Source: Perca fluviatilis
Taxonomy: Eukaryota; Chordata; Actinopteri; Perciformes; Percidae
DNA length: 64,000 bases
Direction: 5' to 3'
Assembly: GCF_010015445.1 (NCBI RefSeq)
Contig: NC_053112.1
Coordinates: forward strand, 7,017,903-7,081,902
Shown here: in pieces, positions 1-10,960 of the stretch
Numbering within the stretch: the first letter of the stretch is position 1
How the letters are laid out: each line of letters opens with the position of its first letter
The notes under the pieces: model-generated
Databases searched by the model: none
What the model was told of the DNA's origin: nothing
What the model saw: the letters and a program-made list of their open reading frames with translations, nothing else
Translations under genes and position numbers: made by a program

Positions 1-656
1 TATGGACTCTCTGTGTTAACATAAGTTGTTGTTTTAAGCTATAGGAGCTTAGAAGTTGAGCCACGCCTATTTATATCTGGATGCAAGAAGAAAAAACACA
101 ACCAAAAATAGAAAAAATTAAGTTTTTCCTGCATCGTTAATAAAATGATAAATTAGCTTAAAACAGCTAGCATAAAAATGTGGCTTATAACAAACCAAAT
201 AACTGAGCCATAACGGTTTTTATTTTAGGTCTGTGACCAATCAAGGCTCCATGCCAGGCCCAAGCACACAGTTGTATGTGTGTGTGTGTGTGTGTGTGTG
301 CCCAAATTAAAGTATATTTCGTTGCGAAATTACACTTTCCAACTGACTGTAAAGCTACGCATTAGCCATATTTGTTTTTGTTTTTTTACTCTAAATCTAA
401 CTGTGTGAAAATGGCCTTCTTTCTGTGTTTTTGACCCTAGAACGACACTGACAATCTCAACCAGCCGATTCAGTCCAGGAAGAATAGCCGAAATAACGAC
501 ACATTGTGGCAAAAGAAACCTGCCAGAAAAAAAAAAGCTGCAATAAACTCAAAAATAAACAGCTGCTGATTCAAGCAGAACGGCTGCTGTCGTGAATTAT
601 TGGACCTTTGAATGAAATCAACAGACTGCAGTTAGAGGAGCCTTCATATATAGGTA
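1..656. other. Non-coding interval with a short TG tract
   Basis: I see no gene. A (TG)12 microsatellite lies at 277-300. The rest is AT-rich sequence with no splice-flanked open frame and no recognisable element ends. Confidence 0.5.
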
Positions 657-664
657 GATCGATC

Positions 665-751
<87 letters not shown>

Positions 752-772
752 GGATGGATGGATGGATGGATG

Positions 773-814
<42 letters not shown>

Positions 815-881
815 GATATAGATAGATAGGTAGATATGTAGATATAGCTAGATAGATAGTTAGATAGGTAGATATATAGAT

Positions 882-912
<31 letters not shown>

Positions 913-986
913 TATGGATATATAGATAGATAGATAGATAGAAAGAGAGATAGAGAGATAGATAGATAGATAGATAAATAGATAGA
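657..986. repeat. (GATA)n microsatellite
   Basis: About 330 bp of tandem GATA/TAGA with interruptions: a GGAT block near 750-772 and GATATA variants near 810-915. The antisense open frame (Tyr/Ile/Leu/Ser repeats) is a by-product of the repeat. GATA arrays of this type (Bkm-like) are known in vertebrate genomes and are sometimes enriched on sex chromosomes; nothing here shows such a role. Confidence 0.95.
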
Positions 987-988
987 AC

Positions 989-1055
989 AACTAATCGATT
1001 AATCGAAAAGAAAAAACAAATTGACGATGAAAGTAATCGTTAGTTGCCGCCCTGT
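989..1055. repeat. Remnant of family B dispersed repeat
   Basis: CTAATCGATTAATCG followed by AATCGTTAGTTGCCGCCCTG matches the end of the AGGGCTGCAAC...AATCGATTAG repeat that recurs at 25.3, 49.7, 50.2 and 51.9 kb. It is probably a hAT-like MITE end sitting directly beside the GATA array. Confidence 0.55.
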
Positions 1056-1364
1056 AACCGGCATAGCAGTAAATTAAGTCAGTTATAAGTGAACAAATAT
1101 CCTAAAGTCCACCTTTAAACATGAATTCAAATAATTATCATGAGGTCCCTGCTGAGAAGTGTATCACTGCGGCCTCCCGAGGCAGGAAAACGTCTCATTT
1201 CCTCTGTGTGAGGCGACAAAAGACGGTGATTGATCACAAGTATCAAGATATCAAACGGGCCGAGTCATTGTTGTTGTGAGGGTTATCGGGGGTTTAATCC
1301 CAAATTGCAGGAGTATTTTCTTAACACTAAGGCCCTAAATCCAGGGATCAGGCAGCCTAAAGAG

Positions 1365-1365
<1 letters not shown>

Positions 1366-1411
<46 letters not shown>
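1366..1411. repeat. (GT)n microsatellite
   Basis: About 22 uninterrupted GT units, which explain the Cys/Val and Thr/His open frames on the two strands. A shorter CA tract follows at 1573-1596. Confidence 0.95.
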
Positions 1412-1572
1412 GAAGGCGGTGGGGGTTAAGTTTGGAGAGGCTTCTCGTCTGTGTTGTCGGGAGCTTATTAAAAGCATGATGCATAGAATCCCATGGTTGT
1501 CAGAAAGGTAGGAATGCAGAAGGCTTCGGCCAGGCTGCTGCACACTTTATGAAAAAAAAACGAAATCACACA

Positions 1573-1596
1573 GACACACACACACACACACACACA
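1573..1596. repeat. (CA)n microsatellite
   Basis: Short ACACAC tract flanked by CAGACACA variants. Confidence 0.9.
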
Positions 1597-1924
1597 GACA
1601 CACATGCACAAAACCTGCCGTGCAGACACAGAACAAGGTGGAAAAGCCCTTTAAATCAGCTGACAACAGAGAGCTTTTGGCTGCAGGCTGAAGGAATAGT
1701 GCAGCTCGGCTGGCAGGCGAGGGTTGAACAGATGAAAACACACTTCTACTGTCTGCTATGACTCTAAGGTAAGAAAACATAATCTTTCTCCTGTCATTAT
1801 GAAGTGTTGTGGTTTAAATGAGCTGTGTAAACGGTTTTGTTTTTTAAAGGGGCAAAACTGTCTTCATGTAGGTTTTATTTCTGTTGATTCTTTTAAAAAG
1901 CAGGTGTTATTCAAACAGGCTTTG

Positions 1925-2085
1925 AGTTAGTCGAGGGTTATTAAGGCTGTCTGATCTATGTTTTTTATATTAGTATTTCTATATTCCTATCTGTCTTTTT
2001 TTATTCTGAAACACTCTGGTGATTCTTATCTGTGAAAGGTGCTATATAATTAAACTCTACTTTCTTTACTTTACTTTAAAATGTG
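1925..2085 (+). mobile_element. Probable non-LTR retrotransposon 3' tail
   Basis: The segment ends with 'gaaaggtgctatataatt' followed by a CTTTACTTTACTTT tail. That is the form of fish L2-like LINE 3' ends (stem, AATAAA-like motif, short tandem tail). Only about 160 bp is recognisable and there is no coding part, so this is a 5'-truncated copy. The subfamily is not certain. Confidence 0.5.
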
Positions 2086-2629
2086 GTCAGACTGCAGGTG
2101 TCATGTGTGAGGTGATGTCGGTTTAGTACGAAAACGTCAAATCCTGGAACTATTTCCACCTCGAGGTGTGTCATGTGATAATCTGCAGAAAAATGTGGCT
2201 GTGAGTGTTTGAAATAGTTCTGATTGTCTCAGTAAGTTGAGATCTTTTGAGGGTCACTTTCAAGTCAGTTTTTAAAAAGGCATTCATAGAATGTAACGAC
2301 AGACCGTTGACCTGAAAATATTCATAGATTAGTTGGGGGAAAAGTCAGTCAATTATGTGCATTCAATGAGCTTAAATAGAAGTGACCATATAGGTGTATA
2401 TATATAGGGGGGTTGGAGGGGGAGTGGGGGGAGTAATCAACACTGCTCAGTGCACGCCCCCCCCCCCCAAAAAAAAACCCTATTATTATTATAATCTCCT
2501 TTACATAAATAAAGGCATTTGCACCATAATTTGATGCAGAAAAGACACAAATTGTTGCAAAAAAATTCACCAGAATGCAGAAAATTAAGTGTTTGATATG
2601 CTCAAAATTTCAATTTTGCCCAAAAGTGG
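2086..2629. other. Non-coding interval
   Basis: No gene seen. There is a low-complexity G-run/C-run patch at 2406-2475 and otherwise unremarkable AT-rich sequence leading into the first tRNA-bearing repeat. Confidence 0.4.
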
Positions 2630-2846
2630 AGATCTCATCTTTGGAGAGGTGCAAGTCGTAGGGTCAGTATCTACGGGTTCCTACGTCCGTACCATGGTGT
2701 TGATTTAACCCAGAAGCATAAATTGGTCTTCAGCCTTTGTGCAGGTGGAGCAACATGAGTTGATGGGTCTTGCTCAATGACACTTTAGACCAAATCACCA
2801 ACCTTGTGGCCAAATGACGACCCTCTGAGCCACCGTTAAGGAAAAC

Positions 2847-2918
2847 TTCCCATACCAGGTGTTGAACTCAGGTCACCTGTGTAAAAACCAGGAATCCTAA
2901 CCGCTAGACCATATGGGA
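2847..2918 (-). pseudogene. tRNA-Glu-like pseudogene, copy 1 (anticodon mutated to UUU)
   Basis: A 72-nt match to the tRNA-Glu consensus of the array. Read on the minus strand, the anticodon loop is TTTTTAC instead of TTTTCAC, which changes anticodon UUC to UUU. The base of the anticodon stem gains a mismatch, and the T-stem has a mismatch and two wobbles. It is best read as a decayed copy. An active tRNA with altered identity is formally possible but unlikely given the stem damage. Confidence 0.75.
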
Positions 2919-3020
2919 CACATACCTTACAACCATCAAAATCTGATTTGTTCAAATGCACACTTTGACATGCAAGCTACAGATTGTCCCGGTTTAATAT
3001 GTAAGAACAGCATAGCATGC

Positions 3021-3092
3021 TTCCCATACCGGGAGCTGAACCCAGGCCACCTGGGTGAAAACCAGGAATCCTAACCGCTAGATCACATGGGA
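3021..3092 (-). pseudogene. tRNA-Glu-like, copy 2 (B-box damaged)
   Basis: 72 nt with the UUC anticodon kept. The T-loop reads TTCAGCT, so the invariant A58 in the internal promoter B box is G. Position 7 forms only a G-T wobble and position 10 is A. The anticodon arm is intact. Probably inactive. Confidence 0.7.
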
Positions 3093-3232
3093 CATATAGC
3101 ACACTCAAGCTTTAAATTTCAATAAAATAAAATGATCACAAAACTACTTAACTATTTTTTTTTATTTGATTATACTCTGACATGCAAACCAGGGATTAAA
3201 CCAGTTTAATATGCAAGAATGGCATAGCATGC

Positions 3233-3304
3233 TTCCCATACCAGGAGTGGAACCCTTACCACCTGTGTGAAAACCAGGAATCCTAACCGCTAGACCATAT
3301 GGGA
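3233..3304 (-). pseudogene. tRNA-Glu-like pseudogene, copy 3
   Basis: 72 nt with UUC anticodon, but the T-loop is TTCCACT (C at 57), the T-stem is mispaired (GTAAGGG side) and the anticodon stem carries one change. Decayed. Confidence 0.7.
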
Positions 3305-3671
3305 CCAACAACACCATATACTGCTTTCCTTTACTGTATTACTAGTACTCTACTACGGAGTTCTGGCTTATTGAAAGATAATTTTGTCTGGTATTTCGTA
3401 AAATACTGCAACGAACGATGTGATGAGCATTAACGTCTCCGTGGCAAGAGATGAGTCCATTTTTGGAGAGGTGCAAGTCAGGCTACAGAGTAGGGTAAGT
3501 ATCTACGGGTTCCTACGTACGTAACCACGGTGTCTATTTAACCCAGAAACATAAATTGGCCTTCAGCATTTGGAGCAACATGAATTTATGGGTCTTGCTC
3601 AGTGACCCTTTTGACCAAATCACCAACCATGTGGCTGAAGGACGACTGTCTGAGCCACCACTAAAGAATGA

Positions 3672-3743
3672 TTCCCATACCGGGAGTTGAACCCGGGCCA
3701 CCTGGGTGAAAACCAGGAATCCTAACCGCTAGACCATATGGGA
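3672..3743 (-). tRNA. tRNA-Glu (anticodon UUC), copy 4
   Basis: Decodes GAA/GAG glutamate codons. The minus strand begins TCCCATATGGTCTAGCGG (acceptor strand and A box) and ends CCCGGTATGGGAA. The cloverleaf is fully paired: acceptor TCCCATA/TATGGGA, anticodon stem CCTGG/CCAGG with loop TTTTCAC, T-stem CCGGG/CCCGG with loop TTCAACT, discriminator A. CCA is not encoded, as expected in eukaryotes. It is identical to copies 12, 13 and 18. No run of four T follows within the visible 3' flank, which leaves expression uncertain. Confidence 0.85.
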
Positions 3744-3973
3744 CTTGTAACATGTGATACTGTTGCCAGGCATCCTGCTTTCCTTTACTGTACTACTAGT
3801 ACTCTACTATGAAGTTCTGGCTTTTTGAAAGATAATTTTGTTTGTACGCCCCCTGTGTGTCTCTTCCCCTCCCCGACTTCTCAAACCAAAGTTACACCCA
3901 AGCAAATAGGCATAATGTATATATTCCAAAATTACTCCCAATTATTCCAACACTTCACTGAGTTTGCTCCTGG

Positions 3974-4560
3974 TTAAAGGTGCAGTAGGTAAGCCTTATA
4001 AAACTAACTTTCTGTCATATTTGCTGAAACTGACCCTATGTTCCAGTAGAACTACATGAAGCAGGTCATTTAAAGAAAAAATATCTGGCTCCTCTGGCAC
4101 CACCTACAGCCTGTAGTGCGATTTGCAAAAATCCACAGCTCCCTGTTCAGGTGCACCAATCAGGGCCATGGGGCGGGGGGGGGGGTGTCTTACTGTGTGT
4201 CAATCACTTCTTGTGCACACGCATTCATTCTCCCTTGTGGGGGGAGGGGCTTAGGAGACCGTTTAGGGCTTTAGCGGAAAGGGGGGAGGGACTGAGAAGT
4301 TGTCGATGTTCCAATTTTTTGGCTAAGTCCTGGATCTTCACAATCCGACCTACGGCACCTTTAAAAAGAGAGTATTTATCAATCACATACAATTACAGTA
4401 ATAACCATGGCTTCAAATTAACTTTCTTGATCACCAACCAACACGGCTAGTAGATTTTTAAAGTTACCAGCCAATCAGATTTTCCACTAGCCACGTTTAT
4501 TTGTTACGTAACGAACTTTACTTTCATTTCAGCTCCTCTGGTTTGTTTGGCGCCGTTCCG
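3974..4560. mobile_element. TTAA-flanked MITE plus shared flank, copy 1
   Basis: The left end TTAAAGGTGCAGTAGG (3974) and right end CCTACGGCACCTTTAA (to 4364) are inverted repeats bounded by TTAA, as in piggyBac-type MITEs. A second copy is at 7290-7707. Homology between the two loci continues about 195 bp beyond the right TTAA (GCTAGTAGATTTTTAAAG, GTTACGTAACGAAC), so the MITE lies inside a longer duplicated or dispersed segment. No coding potential. Confidence 0.75.
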
Positions 4561-4775
4561 TCAGTTTCTGCAGTTGGCTGATTCAAACAGACACAGAGTT
4601 GTTTAGTTCATTAATCATCGGCCAAATTGGCTAGTAACTGTCAATTTAAAGCTCTGGTAATATAAATTTCTGCATTTAACCCATCATGAGTATTAGGACC
4701 CTAGTGCAACTTGGGGTTTTGTACACTGTGACACTCTGACATGCAAAGCCAATGTGAAAGAATTGTAAAGAATGA

Positions 4776-4847
4776 TTCTCACACCGTGAGTTGAACCCAG
4801 GCCGCCTGGGTGAAAACCAGGAATCCTAACCGCTAGACCATATGGGA
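4776..4847 (-). pseudogene. tRNA-Glu-like pseudogene, copy 5
   Basis: 72 nt, UUC anticodon arm intact, but the 3' half of the acceptor is altered (GTGTGAGAA instead of GTATGGGAA) and the T-stem has an A-G clash. This leaves mismatches at acceptor pair 3-70 and T-stem pair 52-62. Confidence 0.7.
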
Positions 4848-5214
4848 CCAATAACACCATATACTGCTTTCCTTTACTGTATTACTAGTACTCTACTACA
4901 GAGTTCTGGCTTATTGAAAGATAATTTTGTCTGGTATTTCGTAAAATACTGCAACGAACGATGTGATGAGCATTAACGTCTCCGTGGCAAGAGATGAGTC
5001 CATTTTTGGGGAGGTGCAAGTCAGGCTACAGAGTAGGGTAAGTATCTACGGGTACCTACGTACGTAACCACGGTGTCTATTTAACCCAGAAACATAAATT
5101 GGCCTTCAGCATTTGGAGCAACATGAATTTATGGGTCTTGCTCAGTGACCCTTTTGACCAAATCACCAACCTTGTGGCTGAAAGACAACCCTCTGAGCCA
5201 CCACTAAAGAATAT

Positions 5215-5286
5215 TTCCCATACTGGGAGTTGAACCCGGGCCACCTGGGTGAAAACCAGGAATCCTAACCGCTAGACCATATGGGA
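5215..5286 (-). tRNA. tRNA-Glu (anticodon UUC), copy 6
   Basis: One change from consensus: the T-stem 3' arm is CCCAG, giving a C-A mismatch at pair 50-64. Acceptor, D and anticodon arms are consensus. It may be weakly functional or early in decay. Confidence 0.65.
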
Positions 5287-5309
5287 CATATGACACAGTC
5301 TTCATTTAA

Positions 5310-6226
5310 AGTGATGGTTCGGAGTAATTTCACCCTAGGGTCCTTTGCACCATGACCTCGAGCCAAACAACCCCCCAGAAGCTTTTTTCACCTGGGTCTA
5401 ACACTGGGCGAGTTAGCGTAGAGTAGCGTTATCACCTGAATAGCTTAGCGCAGAGGCTAATGGACCCACGTTTGTATCTCGTAAATGACCCCACTAATAA
5501 TGCCCGAAATGATACCAAACGTCTACAGTAGTACAAATAGGTTATGCTCTCATGAAACGATGGATTGGAAAGTTTGTAAGTACACCAGAAGTTTATGAAC
5601 ACTTGCCTGCTCTCTTCTGCTCTCTGCTGCTGCTGCTGCTGCTGCTGCTGCTACCTGCAGTTAGACGAGTGCTTAGGGCTGTCTACAAATTACTACACCG
5701 AAAAGAGATACAACAAAAATATTTATTAATTTAATGATTAAATAAGGTAATGTCTCCAAACTTACCTCAATTATTACCTGTCTCCTGCTAGTTATACTAC
5801 AGCACTTAGTTAAAAAAAGAAGTTAAATAAAAAAATATTTTTGTTGCATCTCTTTTCGGTGTTGTAATTTGTAGACGGTCCCTAAGCACTCGTCTTAGAG
5901 CAGCAACAACAACAGCAGAGAGCAGAAGCCAGCAGGCAAGTGTTATTTACATAAACTTCTGGTGTACTTACAAACTTTCCAATCCATCGTTTTATGAGTA
6001 CATAACCTATATGTACTACTTGTAGACGTTTGGTATCATTTCGGGCATTATTAGTGGGGTCATTTACAAGATACAAACGTGGGTCCATTAGCTCTCTAAT
6101 CGTATTCGGGAAATAGGTTACTCTCCTAATCTCCCATTGTAACCCAGGTGAAAAAAGCTTCTGAAAGTGTTTGTTTCGAGGGTCATGGTGCAAAGGACCC
6201 TAGGGTGAAATTACTCCGAACCCTCA
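5310..6226. mobile_element. Long foldback (palindromic) transposable element
   Basis: The two halves are inverted copies. TGATGGTTCGGAGTAATTTC (left) and GAAATTACTCCGAACCCTCA (right) are terminal. Internal inverted matches include GTGGGTCCATTAG, GGCATTATTAGTGGGGTCAT, ACTTACAAACTTTCCAATCC and GCACTCGTCT, on both sides of an AT-rich centre near 5720-5830. Arms are about 430 bp. The flanks contain TTTAAAG (left) and GTTTAAA (right), compatible with a TTAA-type target. Open frames inside are by-products. Confidence 0.85.
5624..5652. repeat. (CTG)n trinucleotide tract
   Basis: About ten CTG units inside the left arm of the foldback element. The matching place in the right arm (near 5900-5925) has only GCAGCAACAACAACAGCAGAG, so the arm expanded after the palindrome formed. 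Confidence 0.9.
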
Positions 6227-6299
6227 GTTTAAAATGAAAATCTGATTTGTTCAAACACACTTCAGAAGAAAAGTAGTTTAAGTTTGTTTGTTTGTTTTC

Positions 6300-7075
6300 A
6301 TTTTATTTTATTGAGATTTAAAGCTTTGGTGCGTAACTTTTTGATATTAATGAACGTCTGTTGCATTCAAGCCGTTGCCAAATGAGTTGCTACTAAGCTA
6401 ATTAAGACTCTCAGCTCCACACAACTCTCTCTGTATCTCTCAGTGTGACCATGTTCAGAAGATTGTGGCGTCCGGTGACTTTCCCGCGCAGAAACTCGAG
6501 TGAAGATAATGACCTCTTTTGAAGTAAATTAAATATGTTTATTGATGTAATAATAGATGAGACAATAAGCTGGAAATCTAACATGAAACATGAGATATAA
6601 AATATATAAATATGAAGCCATTCATGATGATTATTATATTGTAGTGGAAAAGGGGTAGGATTAAATAAGCTTCTGCTTCTTCCTATTGCTTTCCGGAAAT
6701 TCATATTTTGTTCTGTACTTTAAGCTTTTATTGTATTATTTTTACATATTCGAAATAAAGCATTCATTCATTCATTCAAATAGCAACTATACTTGCAATG
6801 ATTTGGATCCGCTGTAGACCTGCAGGTGTGATGAGTGCTCTCTACATGTGGACCGAGAGACTGATAGAGAAGCTCTCTCGCTCGGCTCTGAAGTTTACGG
6901 AGAGATCGTGCGGTCACTTGACCCAGCTGCCACATTCCTTCCGTATCCAACATCTCGGTAATGAGGACTTGGCTCGCTGGAGCAGACGGAGCAGATAACA
7001 GCGGCTCACCTGGCTGCTGCACACAGAGAGGGGAAATTACTTCAACACAAAGTGGTCAAACAGACACTTAAAGGA
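6300..7075. mobile_element. Dispersed repeat interrupted by a LINE 3' tail
   Basis: AAGCTTTGGTGCGTAACTTT, ATTAATGAACGTCTGTTGCATT and related words recur in reverse orientation at about 47.8-48.06 kb (e.g. GTAACAGACGTTCATTAATA), showing a dispersed element. A different sequence of LINE-tail type occupies about 6530-6779 inside it. No clear ends or coding domain were seen. Confidence 0.5.
6530..6779 (+). mobile_element. Non-LTR retrotransposon 3' end
   Basis: GGGGTAGGATTAAATAAGC, CTTCTTCCTATTGCTTTCCG and the terminal CGAAATAAAGCATTCATTCATTCATTC form a typical fish LINE 3' end: a 3' UTR followed by a short tandem tail. 5'-truncated, with no ORF. Confidence 0.65.
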
Positions 7076-7289
7076 AGCAGGAAAACCTTCTTTGGTGGAG
7101 TAGTAGGCGAAGCCCCTCCCCTTTCTGGTGGACCCCATTGGACCTTATTTTCGGGAAACAAAATATGTATGGTAGTCATAAATTATTAGAGAGACTGATC
7201 ATTTTTTGATCCGTTTCAGCAAAGCGGTCAAATCCAGTGTACAGCAGCAGTTTATTAAACTTTACAACTTGAATTTACAATCTAAGTGC

Positions 7290-7905
7290 TTAAAGGTGCA
7301 GTAGGTAAGATTAATGAAACTAACTTTCTGTCATATTTGCTGAAACTGACCCTATGTTCCAGTAGAACTACATGAAGCAGGTCATTTAAAAAAACAATCT
7401 GGCTCCTCTGGTACCACCTACAGCCTGTAGTGCAATTTGTTCAGATGCACCAATCAGGGCCAGGGGGGGTGTCTAACTATGTGTCAATCACTGCTCATGC
7501 AGCGAGTTCTAAGCGTCCTCCCCTCCCCCTTCCCCGCGCACGAGCTGCAGATAGGTTCTATCGTGCACAGCTCTCCCTTGTGGGGGGAGGGGCTTAGGAG
7601 ACCGTTTTGGGCTTCAGCGGAAAGGGGGAAGGGACTGAGAAGTTGTCGATGTTCAAATTTTTTGGTTAAGTCCTGGATCTTCACAATCCTACTTACGGCA
7701 CCTTTAAAAAGAGAGTATTTATCAATCACATACAATTACAGTAATATTTATGGCTTCAAATTAACTTTCTTGATCACCAGCCAACACGGCTAGTAGATTT
7801 TTAAAGTTACCAGCCAATCAGATTTTCCAGCTAGCCACGTTTATTTGTTACGTAACGAACTTTACTTTCATTTCAGCTCCTCTGGTTTGTTTGGCGCCGT
7901 TCTGT
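7290..7905. mobile_element. TTAA-flanked MITE plus shared flank, copy 2
   Basis: Second copy of the element at 3974, with ends TTAAAGGTGCAGTAGG and TACGGCACCTTTAA (to 7707) and the same downstream extension to about 7905. It has an extra segment near 7495-7560 that the first copy lacks. Confidence 0.75.
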
Positions 7906-7949
7906 CTTCTCCTTAATCGATACCGCAGACACTCGGCACTTAGCCAACG

Positions 7950-8570
7950 GTCGTACGACACGTCATTTAAAGAGTATTTAATATGTACTTTTTAAAAGTA
8001 TACTTCAAAATAGATGTAATTAAGTTCAACTTCAGAGTCCAAAAAGTAAGTATACTAATTTACCAGTAATCAAATTATTTTTTAAATGTACTTTTTGAAA
8101 GTGTACTTTTTTGTTAATGTATTTTAAATAGTATAGAAGTTTATCTTTTTTAAGTGTATTAAATTTGACATACTTAGAGTGGCAATTCAGTGTACTTATG
8201 GGAAGTATATTTTTTGGAAATTAATTGTTAGTATACTTTTTTAAAGTGTACTATGATCTCACTTCATTAGAAGTGTGACTTCTGTACACTTTATACAGTA
8301 CACTCTAAAATAAGTGTATTTTTAGTGGCATATCAGAGTACTTTCATAAAATATGTTAAAATACAAAATGTTAAAATACAAAAATGTATAGTGGTAACTT
8401 AGTGTACACTTATAGTAAGTACACTTATTTTTAATACAGAGTTAGTATAATTTTTGAAAGTGTACACTAATTTCACTTCATCAGTAGTGTAATCTTAGTA
8501 CACTGTAAACAAAGTGCACTAAATATAAGTGTACTTTTATTAGCATATCAAAGTACACTGAAAAAATAAA
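7950..8570. repeat. AT-rich diverged tandem repeat (period about 213 bp)
   Basis: Dense AAGTGTACTT/AAGTATACTT words. The segment from 8228 (GTTAGTATAC...CACTTCATTAGAAGTGT...GCATATCAGAGTAC) recurs from 8441 (GTTAGTATAA...CACTTCATCAGTAGTGT...GCATATCAAAGTACAC). No ORF. Confidence 0.6.
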
Positions 8571-8755
8571 TAGCAGGTCTTTGAATTTACAAAAATGAAT
8601 TTAGAATATGCTACGCAATTCATTTATATTCCTTTTAAGAACATGGTTCAATCTTGTAGACTTCAGGTGTTTTTGTATAGATTCCTTTTGCGTTGATTGA
8701 AATTGATTGAATTGAACATTTTAAATGATCGAATTAAGTTTGGTCACTACCGGAA

Positions 8756-8965
8756 ATGGTATATTTGAATCAAATGGCGCCAGGAAGTGTAGGTGGCACT
8801 TCCCGGGCACCGACACCAACCGTTTATATACTGTCTATCTATGCTGCCAACACAGCCAAACTGTTTCAACAAGGACATCGCCAAAACAAGAAGAATGTTG
8901 AGTATGTGTTGGCTGCGTGCAGGATTAATTCTACAGCAGCCATGTGTTGTCTTCTTCACAAAAAA
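8756..8965 (+). CDS. Possible exon, unrecognised
   Basis: A 70-codon open frame starting at ATG 8756 and running into a good donor (AAA|GTAAGT) at 8965/8966. The peptide is not one I recognise (contains RQNKKNVEYVLAACRI). The acceptor-preceded coding remnant at 10961 lies about 2 kb downstream on the same strand, so the two could be exons of one transcript, but the frame link is unproven. It may equally be a chance ORF. Confidence 0.25.
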
Positions 8966-9489
8966 GTAAGTTAGCATCAATCAAAATAATTTTTTTCATG
9001 TTCATAATGTTTTTGTACTGCATGTAACGGTTACAAAAGTCCGTTCACTTGTTTGTGCATTCTATAAATATATCGGTTTTCTTGTAACTAAGTTAGCTAA
9101 TACCATCACTAACTAGTAACTACTTACTCTAGCATTAATAATTGTGTTTCTCCCCCTGACGGTCCTGCTCCTAACAACGGTATTTCAATGTAGCTAACGT
9201 AATGTTAATGGCAGCCGGTGAAGAGGAGCCAGTCAGCCTCATAAGAATGAGTGTTAAGTGGTCGGGTTTAGTTCGCAACATTTAGATTACATTGATGCTG
9301 ATGTAACGTTACTTTATGTAACAAAAAAAAAGGTCCGTCGAGTTGTTTGGGCATAACGTTATATGTTGGTTTGCTAATAGCTAAGGTTAGCTAGCTAAGA
9401 CCACAGGCTTAGCTACAAGTTCAATGTAACGTCGGTTAAGAACGAACGAGTGTTGTAGCTAAAGCTGTCGGTTATTCAGTTAGCTACAG

Positions 9490-9491
<2 letters not shown>

Positions 9492-9523
<32 letters not shown>
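9492..9523. repeat. (TG)n microsatellite
   Basis: About 16 TG units. A poly(T) run of roughly 25 follows at 9600-9625. The surrounding 8,966-10,950 is otherwise intron-like AT-rich sequence with no gene signal. Confidence 0.9.
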
Positions 9524-10960
9524 GATTATATGCGGGAGGGTGCTGCTGACATGAACATGTATCGGGGCAACTAACGTTAGCACAGTGTATGGGAACTCCT
9601 TTTTTTTTTTTTTTTTTTTTTTTTTACCATGTCATTTTCCTAAATCTCTCTCCACTCCTGCACACTAAAGAAGCCCTCCATAAATCATTAAGTTTTCATA
9701 TAAATGAAGCAGCGTTTTTAAGGTCGGACTCAAACTGGATTTTTAGCCCACCTTTGTGTCTTTGTTGTGTGCTTTATTTTGTGTGGTCTTTTAATTATTG
9801 AGTCAATGTGCTTGGTTCACCTCACTGATTCTAAATGTTTTCTTTCATAGGATCCTATTTGAACAGCATACACAATCAAATGCTTTATAGTGGTAAGTGC
9901 TGTCATATTTGTTTTTTCTTTGTATATTTCCTAAAATAATTGAAAGTTACAGATGGAAACATTTATTTGTTTCTCAATTGTTTACAAATGAAAATGGACC
10001 TACTCTCACATATATTGCCAATTTAAACTTTAACAGTATCAGAAACATTAAAACACCAACTGGTTGTTTAGTGTTATTTCTTTTTTTGAAAAACATTACG
10101 ATTTTAGAATTGTGGAAAGGTTATGTAATGTTATAGGTTATATTTTACATACCACAATTTATTGGCAAGAACGGCAAGGCCCAACGTCTACTTATTTTTC
10201 ATCTTTCTCCTACTATATTCATCTTTTTGTCTCAGTTTTAACCTTTCCTCTATTTATTTTCTTACTTATCTTCATATTTGTATCTTTCTTTGTCTTTACT
10301 GTCAATCTCTTTCCTACGTGTTTGGAGTTGACAGCAAGGCTAGTACCTTTGTACTAACTATGTTGTAATATTCTTAGAGAAATATGTACCCATATGACAG
10401 TGTACACCAGTTGACTTCAAAGTGTAGTGTGTTCAAAAAAAACAATGCAATCCACATGTTTATTACAGTTAATAATAATTAAATAATCTAAGTACTACTA
10501 AGTGTGGTAAAGCCACATAGTTTTGCAATCTGCACTTTAGTTTGTGTGATTTGTTTCTGACTTTCATATGAATGTTTACACCAGGCTTGGTCAGTGCTCA
10601 ATATACTACTGTGATTGAAGTAGTTAAATAAAAGATGTCATTCATATAAATTCATGCATCACCTAATTTCATCATCACATCCAGACCTGGCCTCCAGGAA
10701 ATAATCTTAATCTATCTAATCTTGTGTTGTTCATACTATACAAGGATGTATTACTTGTCTTTGTTGAATAATACAGAAGACAAAGAGCTTAAAAAATTAT
10801 TGCATATTAAATTGCAATCACAATATTTGTGGAAAAAAATCACAATTAGATTATTTTCTAAAATCGTTAGCCCTACTTACTACTCCCTTATGATTTAATA
10901 CTTGTGTATTTGTTTCTCGATTGGTCTTATTGACTGCCTTTTTCTTCTTTTTTTTAATAG

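Larger units (their letters stand above)
2630..5290 (-). repeat. tRNA-Glu composite repeat block 1
   Basis: Six tRNA-Glu-like sequences on the minus strand, each with parts of a shared flank. On the plus-strand left is an 'L block' with TCTTGCTCAATGACAC, GACCAAATCACCAACC and CTCTGAGCCACC. On the right is an 'R block' with GCATCCTGCTTTCCTTTACT and GAGTTCTGGCTTATTGAAAG. The unit at 3380-3743 recurs closely at 4930-5286. Block 2 (13.3-25.1 kb) uses the same parts. Confidence 0.85.

Noticed and set aside
6798..6998. 66-codon frame MIWIRCRP...
   Set aside because: Falls in a dispersed repeat, lacks any recognised domain and is matched by an equally long antisense frame.
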